14,684 bases of DNA from Clavulina sp. PMI_390 (Eukaryota > Basidiomycota > Agaricomycetes > Cantharellales > Hydnaceae), in assembly GCA_015039315.1 (NCBI GenBank), contig WIDE01000282.1, positions 1-14,684 on the forward strand, in the 5' to 3' direction. Below, piece after piece: positions 1 through 9,053 of the stretch; position 1 is the stretch's first letter, and each line of letters starts with the position of its first letter. Position numbers and translations under genes: made by a program. Below the pieces are notes generated by a model. The model did no database searches. It saw nothing but the letters and a program-made list of their open reading frames with translations, and was not told where the DNA came from.

Positions 1-382
1 CTTGCCCCAGCTCTTCCAATTATTTCCACATCTGGTCATCTTCAGTGTCCCTCATTCAAGCTTGGCTTTTCTGCAGTCACCTACTCTACCCCAGCCCAGT
101 TCTCGATTTAACATGAGTTTATCCCTGAATGCTTGCGCTCTTTCAAAGCTAGACTCGGCACTAGGACGAATGCAAGCCCTCGGCGCGCCCTCTGTGCCTC
201 TGTGCCTACTGACCCCTTCTCCCATCCATCTTGGGAAAATGGCTTGTGCTCCTATGATGATACTTCTTGGGTTGTGGGTCATCTATACTGTATTTGTCCG
301 AATTGCACTCCTCACTATCATCCCGTCTTCTCGCACCGAAAGCCCAGGAGATAATACCACAAGATAGGGGAGGCTTCGCTGT

Positions 383-1114
383 ATGCCCTTTTCGGGGTGG
401 ATGTACGTCCTCAATGCTCTCATCCTTATTTTGATGACAAGCCATTCAGTGAATATCTGATTATGTCCTTTTTCCATTAGCTCGTTGAGCATCATCACGA
501 AATGGAAGAGGGCTGGACGATGGAGTCTTTCAGCTGACCATCGTTCAAGGACAACATTGCTCATGAGCACGATGAATTCCACAATCAGCTCCATAGTATC
601 GAAAATTAACTGACACCTTGTCTATCACTTGGGACAAGTTGGGGATTCCGGGACCACACAGTTCTAGCTAAACATCCAGAAATATACGACGCTGGAGGCT
701 CTCATAGAGAAGCTGGTTGACGTTCTCGTTGATCGTGTGAGTATCGCTAGAGAAATCTTGCTACTCCCAATTGACTCTCCACTATTCGTAGTCCTGCGAT
801 GAGCTGGCCTGCCTTGTGGGCGCCAAAATCGCGAGCCTGTCATTCAAACGAGCAGATGGAGCAAGTTACCAAGAGAAGCTTAACTTATCCTCAGTCACTG
901 GTATGATATATTTGTTGATCGGACTTCTCTCGGCTCGCAATTCAACCACTCATTCATCTAATTCTCTATCACAGCCCCCTTCCCTCCTCGTCCGCATCTG
1001 GCTTCATCGGCCAGGCACAGCGGTCCCTGCTTTCCCATGGTTTGTGAGGCTTATTGTCAATTGGGTCTGGTACTGACCAAATCGCAATATGTGGCGCTTC
1101 GCCAATGTTATTAG
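383..1114 (+). CDS. Candidate five-exon hypothetical gene (weak model)
   Basis: This is not a recognised family. Five consecutive open segments can be joined by canonical GT-AG introns: exons 383-402, 481-595, 668-736, 792-900 and 975-1114, with introns of 78, 72, 55 and 74 bp. Donors GTACGT, GTATCG, GTGAGT and GTATGA and pyrimidine-rich acceptors are present, and the reading phase is kept through every junction to a TAG at 1112. The product would be about 150 residues. Its most protein-like part is an amphipathic helical stretch encoded by exon 3 (LEALIEKLVDVLVDR) running into exon 4 (ELACLVGAKIASLSFK). The 5' end is uncertain: a stop (365-367) lies just upstream of the ATG at 383, and an open frame with a hydrophobic stretch at 2-364 could belong to an earlier exon or to nothing. 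Short exons are easy to join by chance, so this is a hypothesis, not a firm gene. Confidence 0.27.
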
Positions 1115-1950
1115 TCTTCTTTACACTATAGGAAATACTTTTTTTCGGTACATCAACTTAGCGTACAATACACAGGCAATATTAAGGAGTATAATTTCCG
1201 CCTACTGCAATGTCTGAGGTCTCGTTCATGACCACACACTGACCTAAGGCCTAGCCCATTATTCTGATGAGCTATTGTTCATTCTCAGATTGCTTGCTCG
1301 AGCTTTTGCTCCGCATTGGGAATTTCCCTGACCGGTGCAACGCACATTCTACCAGCTGAAAGCAGTGCGTGCAGTACCCGATGGGTGCCGCTAATTTTAT
1401 GGGCAGCCGATCGTCTGTGTACCTGTCAGGCTCCCTGCCAGGGCCATGATAGCAGGGCAGTTCCTCACGAGAAGAGAGGATCGTGCCGAACATCAATTCT
1501 GATCTGCACCGCTCCGAACACTCACGCATCGTCTTGTGGACAGGTATGCATCGTGTTTCTGGGTCTGTACGGTATTCTACAGTGTATATTTTCCAGCACC
1601 GGTCATTATCGCTTGCAGTCACCGGTTATATGGAACCCTTGCCTAATATTGCGTGGCGGATACTATGCGTATTTCTAGTTGCGACTCAGTTGAGTTGGCT
1701 ATTTAGTCGGCCGAAGGAGGGGTGAGGTCGCTGAAGATGGTATTCTGACCTCCAGACATGTACTATTACGGCGTCCATACCGCCTTTGGAGGAGTGATAT
1801 ATCTGAATGGGCGGATCTCTTGAATCCTGACCGTTAGCATTGATGCGTTCCCTTTAAGGTTATATTAAGGCATTGCGAGGTGGAAGCTGTGTGCATACAT
1901 CTAGCCGGTGCGGCGCTTATGTGTGTCCATCCAAGAAGGTTGTTCGTGAA
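1115..1950. other. No convincing gene; intergenic upstream of kinase A
   Basis: Two open frames of about 120 codons overlap on opposite strands here (minus 1272-1622, plus 1316-1678). The minus frame starts only at a GTG. Neither shows a recognisable domain, and both contain scattered Cys without a regular pattern. They may be chance frames. No repeat or RNA gene was recognised. Confidence 0.5.
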
Positions 1951-1954
1951 CAGC

Positions 1955-1960
1955 TATAAG
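1955..1960 (+). promoter_or_regulatory. Possible TATA-like element for kinase A
   Basis: The hexamer TATAAG lies 49 bp upstream of the ATG at 2004 and about 240 bp upstream of the preferred ATG at 2193. The position would suit a transcript starting near 1985-1990. Fungal promoters often lack a TATA box, and the motif is short, so support is weak. Confidence 0.2.
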
Positions 1961-2192
1961 ACAGCGCCAGCATACTGTGAGCTAGCCTTGTATCAACATC
2001 CGAATGAAACCCGCTCAGGATTCCTCATACTATATTGGTGATCTTTCTAGCGAGTCCTCACAGACTTTTCGCGCCCGATGTGGTCATGTCACCTTTCTTG
2101 GGGCTGCTGGTCCAAGCGTCACCTTCCCGCAGTTACTTCCTTGTCCCTTGCGTATTCCGTCACAGCCTCTTAGTCCCGGTGGATATGCCGCC

Positions 2193-3681
2193 ATGCCGAA
2201 AGTGATCGATAATAGCAGGTCGACCCCGCGGTCGAGCCAGACCGTGGTAAGGGCCGTCCCTCCACACGCTTCTGGTGCTTGCTCTTACCCCGTCCCAGCC
2301 CGTACACCCACCGAAGTCCGTGAAGAATCAGATAGCGATGAAACCAGCAGTAGCTCGTCGAGAGACTTGGATTGGACTATCTCTCACCTCCCTTCAACAA
2401 AGTTTGGGCTTGACCTCTCGGAAGCCTCCGATAAGGAGGTTCCAGGATTCCTCAACCACATATTACTCGTAAGTTTTCTTCTCCGCTCTGCCCAACTCAT
2501 GCTCAACACCATGCTGCTTCGGTGTCTACCTCTAGGAGCTACAATCTGAATCTGCTGACTCCGACACATATGCCCAAACTTTGCACCTGCTTCATCATTT
2601 GTCACACCAATTCTGCGCGCTCCCCGACTCATTGAGGCTGGAACACGTCGAATTCTATAGAGGGGATGTGATGGGTGGCGAGGAGACAACTCTTTACAAC
2701 GGCCAGACGCCTCATAGAAAGGTAGTCGTTAGAGAAGTAGTGATGGCTGCTAAAGAATGGAAGAGGCCCCATGGGAGAAAGGTCATCGAGGTAGGTCTCA
2801 ATGAATGCTTTGAAGCTAGTGATTGAGTTCCACTCGTAGCTCGTCCACCGCAAGGCGATCACTGACTCGCTACTACATCACCCGAACATACTTCCTTTTT
2901 TGGGTGTTTACTATGAGCCCCTGGACTCCCATCCCATCATGATACACCCATTCCTTGAGCGCGGTTCCCTGCAGGACTTACTTGACGGCCCTCTACTTGA
3001 TCTGAAGAACTTCCGGCGCATTGTGAGAATTTATTGATTTTTGGCGCTATCTTCCTCGCTACCTGCTGATCATCGCTCGCTTTTCCACACAAAATATACT
3101 AGCTCTCTGGCACTAGTAGTGGTCTGGCGTATCTGCACTCACAACACCCCCCTATCGTCCATGGAAACCTCCATCCTGTATGAGTATTTTTCTGTACTAT
3201 TCCCCCAACTCATGCCTTCCATGCGGCACTTTGATGATCATAGGGAAATATCCTTCTCAATGAATTCGGGCATCCTTATCTGTCCGATTTTGGGCTCAGT
3301 CGCATCAACCATGAGGTGACACGGTCTCGGACCATCCTGCACGAAGGCAGCAAGACCCGTTTTCGGGCTCCAGAGCAACTTGCTTCCAGGATGTCAGGGC
3401 GCTATCGCACCAGCCAAGAAAGCGACATTTTTGCCCTCTCCATGACGTTTCTCAATGTATGGACAGGCAAACCGCCGTTCTTTGGTATCAAGAGTGAGAA
3501 GAAGGTGGCGTCAGGTATCAAAAAGGGGCAGAGACCACCACGACCCCATATTGCTGTTAGTCTGCCATCTGGGGCAGAATCGCCTTTCTGGGAGTTGCTG
3601 GAGGGTATGTGGCGACAGGAACCAGCCGAACGGCGTTCGAGCGCCCACGTTGTCGCACAGTTAGTGCGCATGGGTTTCTAA
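2193..3681 (+). CDS. TKL-like protein kinase paralogue A, probable pseudokinase
   Basis: Five exons: 2193-2468, 2536-2790, 2840-3022, 3103-3177 and 3244-3681 (introns of 67, 49, 80 and 66 bp, all phase 0), giving 408 aa. Residues 41-60 are Glu/Ser/Asp-rich; 69-92 form the FG module shared with the neighbours. The kinase fold runs from about residue 125 to the end: degenerate glycine loop (MGGEETTLYNG, from 138), beta-3 Lys165 (AAKEW), HHPNILPFLG, HGNLHPGN (258-265), SDFGLSR (277-283), RAPE and SDIFALSM. Asn260 replaces the catalytic Asp and Lys182 replaces the alpha-C Glu (HRKAIT versus REAIT in B and C), so phosphotransfer is unlikely although the DFG Asp and catalytic-loop Asn remain. The start at 2193 was chosen for its strong context (GCCGCCATGCCG); an in-frame ATG at 2004 would add 63 residues. 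The likely role is regulatory, by analogy with pseudokinases; the substrate or partner is unknown. Confidence 0.85.
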
Positions 3682-4293
3682 TTGGATGTTGGTCTCCGAG
3701 ATTTCTCCATTTCCTTTTCAGCCTATGGGCTAGTCTAGTGTGTTCTCGGAAGTTTCATGCTCACCTTACCTCTCTCTTCAAAAGGTGCTATGACGTATTG
3801 TTCTGCATATTCTCATCTTCTGTCGATGGTTTATCTCTTGACTCGGTCGTAAAAAGCATGGGCATCGATTGTTTTGCTAGTAGCTCTTCAGTAGCCAAGA
3901 GGGGCATTCCTCAGGACTATCTATATCCCCGCAGTGATCCATCACCGAAATCTCCATCCATTCTAGCAGATCCTTCCAAGATAACCCTTGACCCTGAATC
4001 TCGCTAGGAGCTTTGCCTCATTCTCCTTCTGAGGCTGGCTTGGTCGCCATGCTCGTACAGTCAGGGTAGCGAGCGCTTGGTTAATCATTGCTGATTTTCG
4101 TGTCGACATCAACACAGGAGAACTCTTGCTCTGGTTGGAACATCAACACCTGATGTCTGATTGCTGTTGCGCAGCCTTGAGTGGGGTCTGCTGAGGTGGC
4201 TCTCAAAATTTGAATATACACAGCCTGTCCTAAGCTTGCCATGCTTTCTCCTTGATGCACTGACTATGCCTGTACACAAGGATTCCATGATGC
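3682..4293 (+). other. Intergenic between kinases A and B
   Basis: Only a 132-codon open frame (3609-4007) overlapping the 3' end of kinase A in another frame is present; it shows no domain and is treated as spurious. No repeat, transposon end or RNA gene was recognised. The segment probably holds the 3' UTR of A and the promoter of B. Confidence 0.5.
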
Positions 4294-4300
4294 TATAAAT
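4294..4300 (+). promoter_or_regulatory. Possible TATA box for kinase B
   Basis: TATAAAT matches the TATA consensus and lies 174 bp upstream of the ATG at 4468 and 252 bp upstream of the ATG at 4546. A start near 4325 would leave a leader of about 140-220 nt. The call rests on the motif and its position only. Confidence 0.3.
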
Positions 4301-4545
4301 GACTGATGAGCATCCTCCGTTCGCTCGCATCTTCTCCCTACTTAGTAGCGTTGAGAACGTTATTTTTCGTCCCTTAGATTTCATCACATCGAGTCAGTTC
4401 CACTGCATATTTGCCTGTGAGCAATTCCAATATAGCTGCACTCTGGCTGTACATAAGCCCTAGGCTGATGAGACTTCCGCTAGCGTCTATCATACCCATC
4501 GACCTTCAACCAAGGCGTAAAATCTCCGCCATCCTCAATACTCCC

Positions 4546-6014
4546 ATGAGCAATCACCGAGACTCAGACAGCGATGACTCAAGCGACAATGAATCCATTG
4601 ATTGGGAGAAGATCCCATCAAAGCTTCCCCATATGCTGCTAGAGTTCGGGGTAACTTCGGAAGACGCACTGCAAGGGCTCTCCGAGACAGAGAAGCTCGA
4701 CCTCTTGCACCGAGTCCATGATGTAGATCATGTTGCTCTAGTCAACTATAGGTGCCTTTTCGCTAACAGCTTGCATTTCGGCATAACTAGGATTTCCAGC
4801 GCCAAACGGCAAACTCCGTCGCATATGTCAACTCTTTGCGGCTCCTTCAAGACCTGTGCTACTATACCGGCAATATTCCCAACTGTTTCAGACTAGAAGA
4901 TGTGAATATCGATCGCAGCCAGATACTTGGACAGGGTGGCGAAGCCACAGTTTTTGGGGGAACAATGGGAGGCTCAAATGTGGCTGGCCGTCTTGTGCTC
5001 ATGTCCGCCAAGGAGTGGCGAGGGGAGCGTGGCCGTAGAGTACGAGGTGTCAGTGCTCCAATTTCTCTTGCAAAATCAATGCTCATGCCCTTGTTACAGC
5101 TTGTATATCGTGAAGCTATTACGCATTCTCAATTACACCATCCCAATATTCTTCGTTTCTTGGGCATCTACGAGGCGGTTATATACACACCAATGGTGAT
5201 TTTACCCCTTTATGAACGTGGATCTTTGAAAGATTTGCTTGAGGACACCGAGCAGTTGCTTGATTTGGCGGCCTTTCGGCGTATGGTGAATCATTGATTG
5301 AGTACCCTATCGTACCTCGCCCGTCCGAAAGGCTTACTGCTGTGTTGCAAACGATGTAGGTCATTGGAATGAGTGAAGGGGTGCACTATCTGCATTCGCG
5401 AGTGCCACCTATCGTTCATGGAGATCTTCACCCTGTGAGCAACCCTAACTTTATAGCATGTTTCTTACGAGTAACATGTTGGATATCGACAGGGAAACAT
5501 TCTTCTTGACTCCAGCGGCAACCCTTATCTTTCCGACTTCGGACTAAGCCGTATTAGGCACGAAGTTAGTCGCTCCTGCACCTTCCGCCAAAACGGTGGT
5601 AGGATGCGCTTCATTGCTCCTGAGTTATCCCCCAAAAAGTTTCGCACTACGCGTGAAAGCGACATATTTGCTCTTGCGATGACTCTACTTAATATTTGGA
5701 CGCGGAAGCCACCTCTTGCCGAGACTAAGGAGGAAAAGGTGACCTCTAAATTTAGAAAGGGAATCCGGCCAAAAGTTTCTGCCGTTGTCGCTTATCCAGC
5801 GGTTGACGCGGATTTCGGGAAGTTGCTGGACCAAATGTGGGCACAGGCTGTGTTAGATCGCCTGTCTAGTGATATTGTGGTGGAGCAACTCAATGAGATC
5901 TTTCATATTGTGCCCCCCACTGAAGGCACACAGATCTCTATGGTCGACGAAATGGACGGCCACTACTGGAGACCTGCGCGGGGTGAGCGTCGTGAACTCT
6001 TGGATCACGAGTGA
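4546..6014 (+). CDS. TKL-like protein kinase paralogue B, catalytic residues retained
   Basis: Five exons: 4546-4722, 4791-5039, 5100-5285, 5360-5434 and 5493-6014, giving 402 aa. Residues 5-20 are Asp/Ser-rich and 30-59 form the FG module shared with A and C. Kinase features: glycine loop LGQGGEATVFGG (from 105), beta-3 Lys133 (SAKEW), alpha-C Glu147 (REAIT), catalytic VHGDLHPGN (223-231; Asp226, Asn231), SDFGLSR (243-249), IAPE (270-273) and SDIFALAM. The HRD Arg is Gly, so this is a non-RD type. It is the only one of the three with a full catalytic set, so Ser/Thr or Tyr phosphorylation is plausible; the substrate is unknown. Intron 2 is anomalous: the donor matching the paralogues (5047) puts the message out of frame. 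The model uses GT at 5040; retaining the 60 nt also keeps the frame and would add 20 residues between beta-3 and alpha-C. An alternative start at 4468 would add 26 residues. A roughly 30-residue charged tail follows the kinase fold. Confidence 0.85.
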
Positions 6015-6136
6015 TGTTGCCGCCAACCTAACTATATTCACTATAGGTGTGCACCAATGAGCTCTTAAACATATCGGAAACAACAAATTATTCTGGCTTC
6101 AAGAATATCACCTCTCTGCTTCTCGTTTAGCTAGAT

Positions 6137-6187
6137 CAGGGGTGTTCAGAGCAGCGTAAAATACGGCTAAAATGCGAATAAAATGGC
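6137..6187 (+). repeat. Left terminal inverted repeat of the MITE
   Basis: Begins CAGGGGTGTTCAGAGCAGCG and ends AATAAAATGGC. It is the reverse-complement partner of 6607-6646, apart from a 12-bp insertion after the GCGTAA block. Confidence 0.8.
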
Positions 6188-6606
6188 CTCTCAAATGGCC
6201 GTCAAATTGCTCATTTTAGCGAATATTTGACAGATTTGACGCTACTGTGAGCGTCATTTACAGATTTTAAACGATTTTTAGGCTCCCAGCACCCTACTAA
6301 TAGCAAAGAACGCAAGGAGAATGTGAAATGGAAATGGTGCCAAGCCAGATGAAATGTGTTGGTGAAGTCCGTGTGGCGCCCGACAGGCATGCCAATCATG
6401 GGAGATTTTGCTAAAGGGTCCAATCGTTGCCAGCTGCGGATCAACGCTCAAATGCATAACTGGACCGTAAAATTCCTTCAAAGGCATTTGAGGGACATTT
6501 GAGAGCCATTTGAGAGGTTTTGACGCTCCGAAGCCTCAGATCCCTAAAATCGCTCTCAAACGCCTTTCAAATGCGTCTCAAATCGCATTTGAGAGCGATT
6601 TGAAAA

Positions 6607-6646
6607 GCCATTTTATTTGCGTCTTACGCTGCTCTAAATACCCCTA
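6607..6646 (-). repeat. Right terminal inverted repeat of the MITE
   Basis: Read on the minus strand it starts TAGGGGTATTTAGAGCAGCG and continues to AATAAAATGGC, matching the left end with three transitions in the outer 23 bp. Confidence 0.8.
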
Positions 6647-8950
6647 TTGACTCATATACGATAGTGTTTAGGCTGATCAAGGGTTCCGAAGCTACTTTTA
6701 GTTACAACAATGTTGTGGATTTCTTCGATTTGCTACACTTTCGAGTTGGAGTCTATTGGTAGATTCGCACAGCGGCCAGTCGAACCTCACCCCACTGGCA
6801 TACTATCCTAGTCCAGGTCAAAGAGATCTAGAACAGGGTTGGAAGGTCCTACTACAAAGTTTTGATTGTAAGATCTCAGTAAACTCAGGGTTTTCTCACC
6901 AGCAGTCGGCTTTGAAGCCTCCTGGCATCGAGTATGGAGCTCTGGAGTTCCGACAAGTTTTTCAGCGAGTTGTCCGACATGGTCTAAAATTTCACGTCAG
7001 AACCCACTTTGGCGAACGTGGCTTTGTAAGCTTTTTGACAGTGGCAATAAATTACTAGGTGCTTCCTGACGCTATTATCAGACCACCTTTTGGACTGTTA
7101 CTCGCCTAGATCTTGTCTACGGCCCTTCTAATATGAGCTTCGCTATGAAAATACAACAGCATTTTACATCCCTGGCCCAAGACGATGCGACGAGTTCATA
7201 TTGTGCCCCTTAGCAAATCCTCACTTGGGCCAGTATCGCGGTCTTAGCGGAGAGAGTAGTGCCAAAAACTCTTGCATACTACCAAGGGCGATAGGCTCAC
7301 TGTTCGTGGGTGGCATTAAGCGTTGCCGTCGTCATGTTCGTCATCTGGTTGACTCTGCTCACCCTCATTATTTGCGGGCTCCATACTACTTGGGTGGACC
7401 TTCTGAAGCACTATTCATTATAGCCGCGTATACTCCTGCTACGTGCGCCATGCATTACATCAACCCGCGACGTTTCGTGGTCGTTCTAGCTGGTGGAGCA
7501 ATGTATTACCCCATGTCTATGGCTTGTTGATCCCGAGTCAACCCATGACGTGAGTGACGTGATCCATAGCTATGTAAGTTACCTTATTAGGCTTCACTTT
7601 CGGAGTCAGCCGAATTCATTGTTAGCCAACAGTCGACCTCGCCCAGGCATCGAGGTGCGCATTTATCGAGCTTTTGGAATACGAGGGAACGATCTCCCTC
7701 TGACAAATTATGACCACAGTGTAGTCCGGTATAGCTGTATGCTATAATCTGTCTTCGTCTTGAACTTTCTGTTTGTAGGCGCCTAGGCGATACTCCATTA
7801 TCCATTCATAGGGCTTTCGCAAGGATACTACATTTTTCTAGTAATAGGTACCTATGTTTACTCTCAAGCGCTGCTTGCTACGCCTTTGTTCTACTGATTA
7901 TCTGTCTACTCCTGTTGTAGTCGATGGAGATTGGGGTTGGCGACGTCAGTCCTCGTGGTGGCAAGCAAGGAAAGCTGCAGTCTGCACTCGGATAGGAATG
8001 CGACAAGGAGACAAGAGAGACGTTGTTTTAAACGAAAAGCCGCTAATAGAGCTATGCGAGAGGAAGCACGAGGAAACAAAGAGCTCTGCTGTATCCAAAC
8101 CAACCCTGACCGAGTCAACTTCCAACTTTATTTCGCATGGTGTTTACACTGCTCTTTCAGGGGTGATCAATCTGCTCATATTATAAAGAGACCACTGAAT
8201 GCTTTTACGTGGTCGGCCCTTAGGCTCTGTCCTTAACGGCTCATCTCTAATAACATCTCTTGCTTTAGAGAAGATTGCTCATCATCATGCGTTTGCCGCA
8301 CGCTGAAATCTGCCGGGCGGATCCCCCTACATAACTCAGAAAGGTCATGCGGGAAGGTATCATAAGCCCGGCCGACGCCGCGCATATACTTACTAGGCAC
8401 GCATTGCAAGTGGATATATGCAAATCTCAGCTTTGGGGTACCCAAGAGACTCGATCAGGACAGGTTGTATTGCCATATAATATGAGAGGCAAAACTGCTC
8501 TGCCACGATCGGTACCCGCTTTGATGGACGACGCTCATGCACCGAATGCGTATCTTGCGGGAATGAGAGGCATCAGCGGTAGAGCGGCGGCTCTCTGATT
8601 GATACTCGCAGGCCGCCTCACTTTTCTCTGTTTTAATGGTTCTGGTGTGCATGTACCATCCAATAAGGTGGGGCTCAGCCGCATGACTGCACTTGTGCTT
8701 TCATATCATGCCGTTGGAGCCTATATTAGGGGTGCAAGGTCTAGTAACATATCAAAGTCCCCCGTTCTATCTGCCCGGAATCCTCGTAGCAGGTAGACAT
8801 CACCGGTTTATCTTTGTTCCCATACTGAACTAGCTCACATTTCATAGCTAGCCTTCATTCACGCCTAGGGGGTGCCATCAAACATTTAGGCTCCTGCTGG
8901 CTGTGATGAGGGTAGGCCCCTTGAAGCCGCAAAAATTTAAGCTGATGTTA
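6647..8950. other. 2.3-kb stretch without a supportable gene
   Basis: Several 60-110 codon open frames occur on both strands (for example plus 6756-7058, 7201-7530, 7854-8186 and 8347-8598), but none shows a recognisable domain or a convincing splice pattern with its neighbours. A strongly hydrophobic open stretch of about 40 codons lies around 7295-7420 in another frame (VALSVAVVMFVIWLTLLTL core); it could be one membrane-spanning exon or chance. The segment may be decayed sequence around the transposon insertion. No RNA gene or further inverted repeat was recognised. Confidence 0.45.
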
Positions 8951-9053
8951 CACCTGATAGATAAAAACAAGTTCCATCGTCGAGATCTTCGACGTCATTT
9001 TTTCCCTGATATCACTGGCCCTGAGTTTCCTTAGCCCCAAATCAAAACCATAT

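Larger units (their letters stand above)
6137..6646. mobile_element. Non-autonomous DNA transposon (MITE), hAT-like ends
   Basis: The 510-bp element has terminal inverted repeats at 6137-6187 and 6607-6646. The outer 23 bp of the two ends match at 20 positions (CAGGGGTG...GCAGCGTAA against TAGGGGTA...GCAGCGTAA). After a 12-bp indel a second inner block (AATAAAATGGC) also matches. The interior carries no coding capacity but has at least ten copies of ATTTGA/TCAAAT in both orientations, clustered toward both ends, as in transposase-binding subterminal repeats. CAGGGGTG termini are typical of hAT elements, but the 8-bp flanks (AGCTAGAT and TTGACTCA) do not match, so no target-site duplication is visible. 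The three differences in the outer TIR are all transitions. It lies 122 bp after the stop of kinase B. Confidence 0.8.

Noticed and set aside
1272..1678. Overlapping 116- and 120-codon open frames on opposite strands
   Set aside because: The minus frame starts only at GTG, both lack any domain or regular Cys pattern, and at most one could be real.
3609..4007. 132-codon open frame overlapping the end of kinase A
   Set aside because: Its first part is a shifted-frame reading of the conserved kinase C-lobe, and the remainder has no recognisable features.
7905..7960. A VDGDW peptide resembling the HGDLHP catalytic loop, as a possible fourth kinase relic
   Set aside because: Only a few residues align with the 25-codon exon 4. 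The flanking sequence shows none of the GLAYLH upstream or DFG downstream motifs.
8347..8598. 83-codon plus-strand open frame with an ATG start
   Set aside because: The composition is plausible, but there is no domain, no neighbouring exon in phase and no regulatory context. Frames of this length are expected by chance in 14 kb.
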